Of a stretch of 13,286 nucleotides of DNA, positions 13,076-13,286 are shown piece by piece; the stretch's first letter is position 1, and the number at the start of each line of letters is the position of its first letter. The position numbers were made by a program, and so were the translations under genes. The notes below the pieces were generated by a model that saw only the letters and a list, made by a program, of their open reading frames with translations, was not told where the DNA came from and did not search any database. Origin of the DNA: Pseudomonadota bacterium (GTDB lineage: Bacteria > Pseudomonadota > Alphaproteobacteria > Azospirillales > Azospirillaceae); NCBI GenBank assembly GCA_023416455.1, contig JAEZHQ010000552.1, forward strand, positions 1-13,286. The letters run 5' to 3'.

Positions 13076-13286
13076 TCAGCCCAGATGGGGGATCACATCG
13101 GACAGGCGGCCGACCCTGAGGGTGGCCGCCGCCGCACCGTCCCCACCGCCCTCCTCCATCGCCGCCAGCAGGACCCGCCGCCCGACGCCGGCCGTCCGCG
13201 CCGCCTCCATGTCCGTCGCCTGATCACCCAGGAACACCGAGCGGGCGAGGTCGAGATCGAGCCGCCGCGCCGCCTCCAGGATCATG
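13076..13286 (-). CDS. gmhB: HAD-superfamily phosphatase, probably D-glycero-D-manno-heptose-1,7-bisphosphate 7-phosphatase (C-terminal part)
   Basis: Only the last ~70 residues are in the window; the gene begins to the right of base 13286. The segment FLGDQATDMEAARTAGV carries the HAD motif GDxxxD that binds Mg, and MILEAARRLDLDLARS before it matches the helix preceding that motif in GmhB and histidinol-phosphate phosphatase proteins. GmhB removes the 7-phosphate from heptose bisphosphate during LPS core heptose synthesis; near lptD this context fits but does not prove it. An Ala/Gly-rich insert follows, then VGRLSDVIPHLG to the stop. The catalytic Asp motif and zinc-binding Cys that would confirm GmhB lie outside, so a generic HAD-IIIA phosphatase remains possible. 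Confidence 0.7.
   Translation of the reverse strand, partial: MILEAARRLDLDLARSVFLGDQATDMEAARTAGVGRRVLLAAMEEGGGDGAAAATLRVGRLSDVIPHLG

Noticed and set aside
10445..13119. 793-codon minus-strand and 820-codon plus-strand frames over lptD
   Set aside because: Both are out-of-frame shadows of lptD, which has a complete signal peptide, family motifs and the expected length.

Overview
The window is a piece of ordinary chromosome from a GC-rich alphaproteobacterium. Gene content and order (ftsB followed by pdhA, an E1-beta gene with a fused lipoyl domain, then pdhC; an alphaproteobacterial-type LptD with a CxxC plus a single C-terminal Cys) fit Rhodospirillales, and Azospirillum or a close relative is my best guess. 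That genus assignment is inference, not proof. I see no mobile element, CRISPR array, tRNA or rRNA.

Layout. 1-3412 (minus): ftsB, pdhA, pdhB and the start of pdhC, that is a division protein followed by the pyruvate dehydrogenase complex operon. 3413-3674: divergent intergenic region. 3675-3923 (plus): a very small Ser/Gly/Pro/Thr-rich lipoprotein, convergent with 3989-4414 (minus), a YciA-type acyl-CoA thioesterase, with a perfect 13-bp GC hairpin between them. 4415-4522: a compact divergent promoter region with two adjacent dyads. 4523-6511 (plus): parE, topoisomerase IV subunit B, followed by an unrecognised 188-residue lipoprotein (6613-7179). 7210-8459 (minus): a two-gene operon of an isochorismatase-like hydrolase and an alpha/beta hydrolase that overlap by 4 bases. 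8460-8755: divergent intergenic region with two overlapping sigma70-like promoters for the next gene. 8756-10553 (plus): an RhlE-type DEAD-box RNA helicase with a repetitive charged tail, and a stand-alone RAM (Lrp/AsnC effector-binding) domain protein. 10727-13060 (plus): lptD. 13076-13286 (minus): the C-terminal end of a HAD phosphatase that looks like GmhB.

How the genes work together. The pdh genes form one enzyme complex (pyruvate to acetyl-CoA). LptD and GmhB both serve lipopolysaccharide (outer-membrane insertion and heptose precursor synthesis), although they are convergent and so not one operon. The rest are housekeeping or poorly characterised genes in small transcription units.

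I found no obviously new multi-gene system. The points most worth a second look are: a 45-bp perfect identity between the lipoyl domains of pdhB and pdhC (recent duplication or gene conversion); a possible leaderless parE transcript next to a perfect 14-bp palindrome; CGCAA/TTGCG dyads in three separate upstream regions; the helicase-RAM domain gene pair with a 27-bp in-frame tandem repeat; and two lipoproteins of unknown function.
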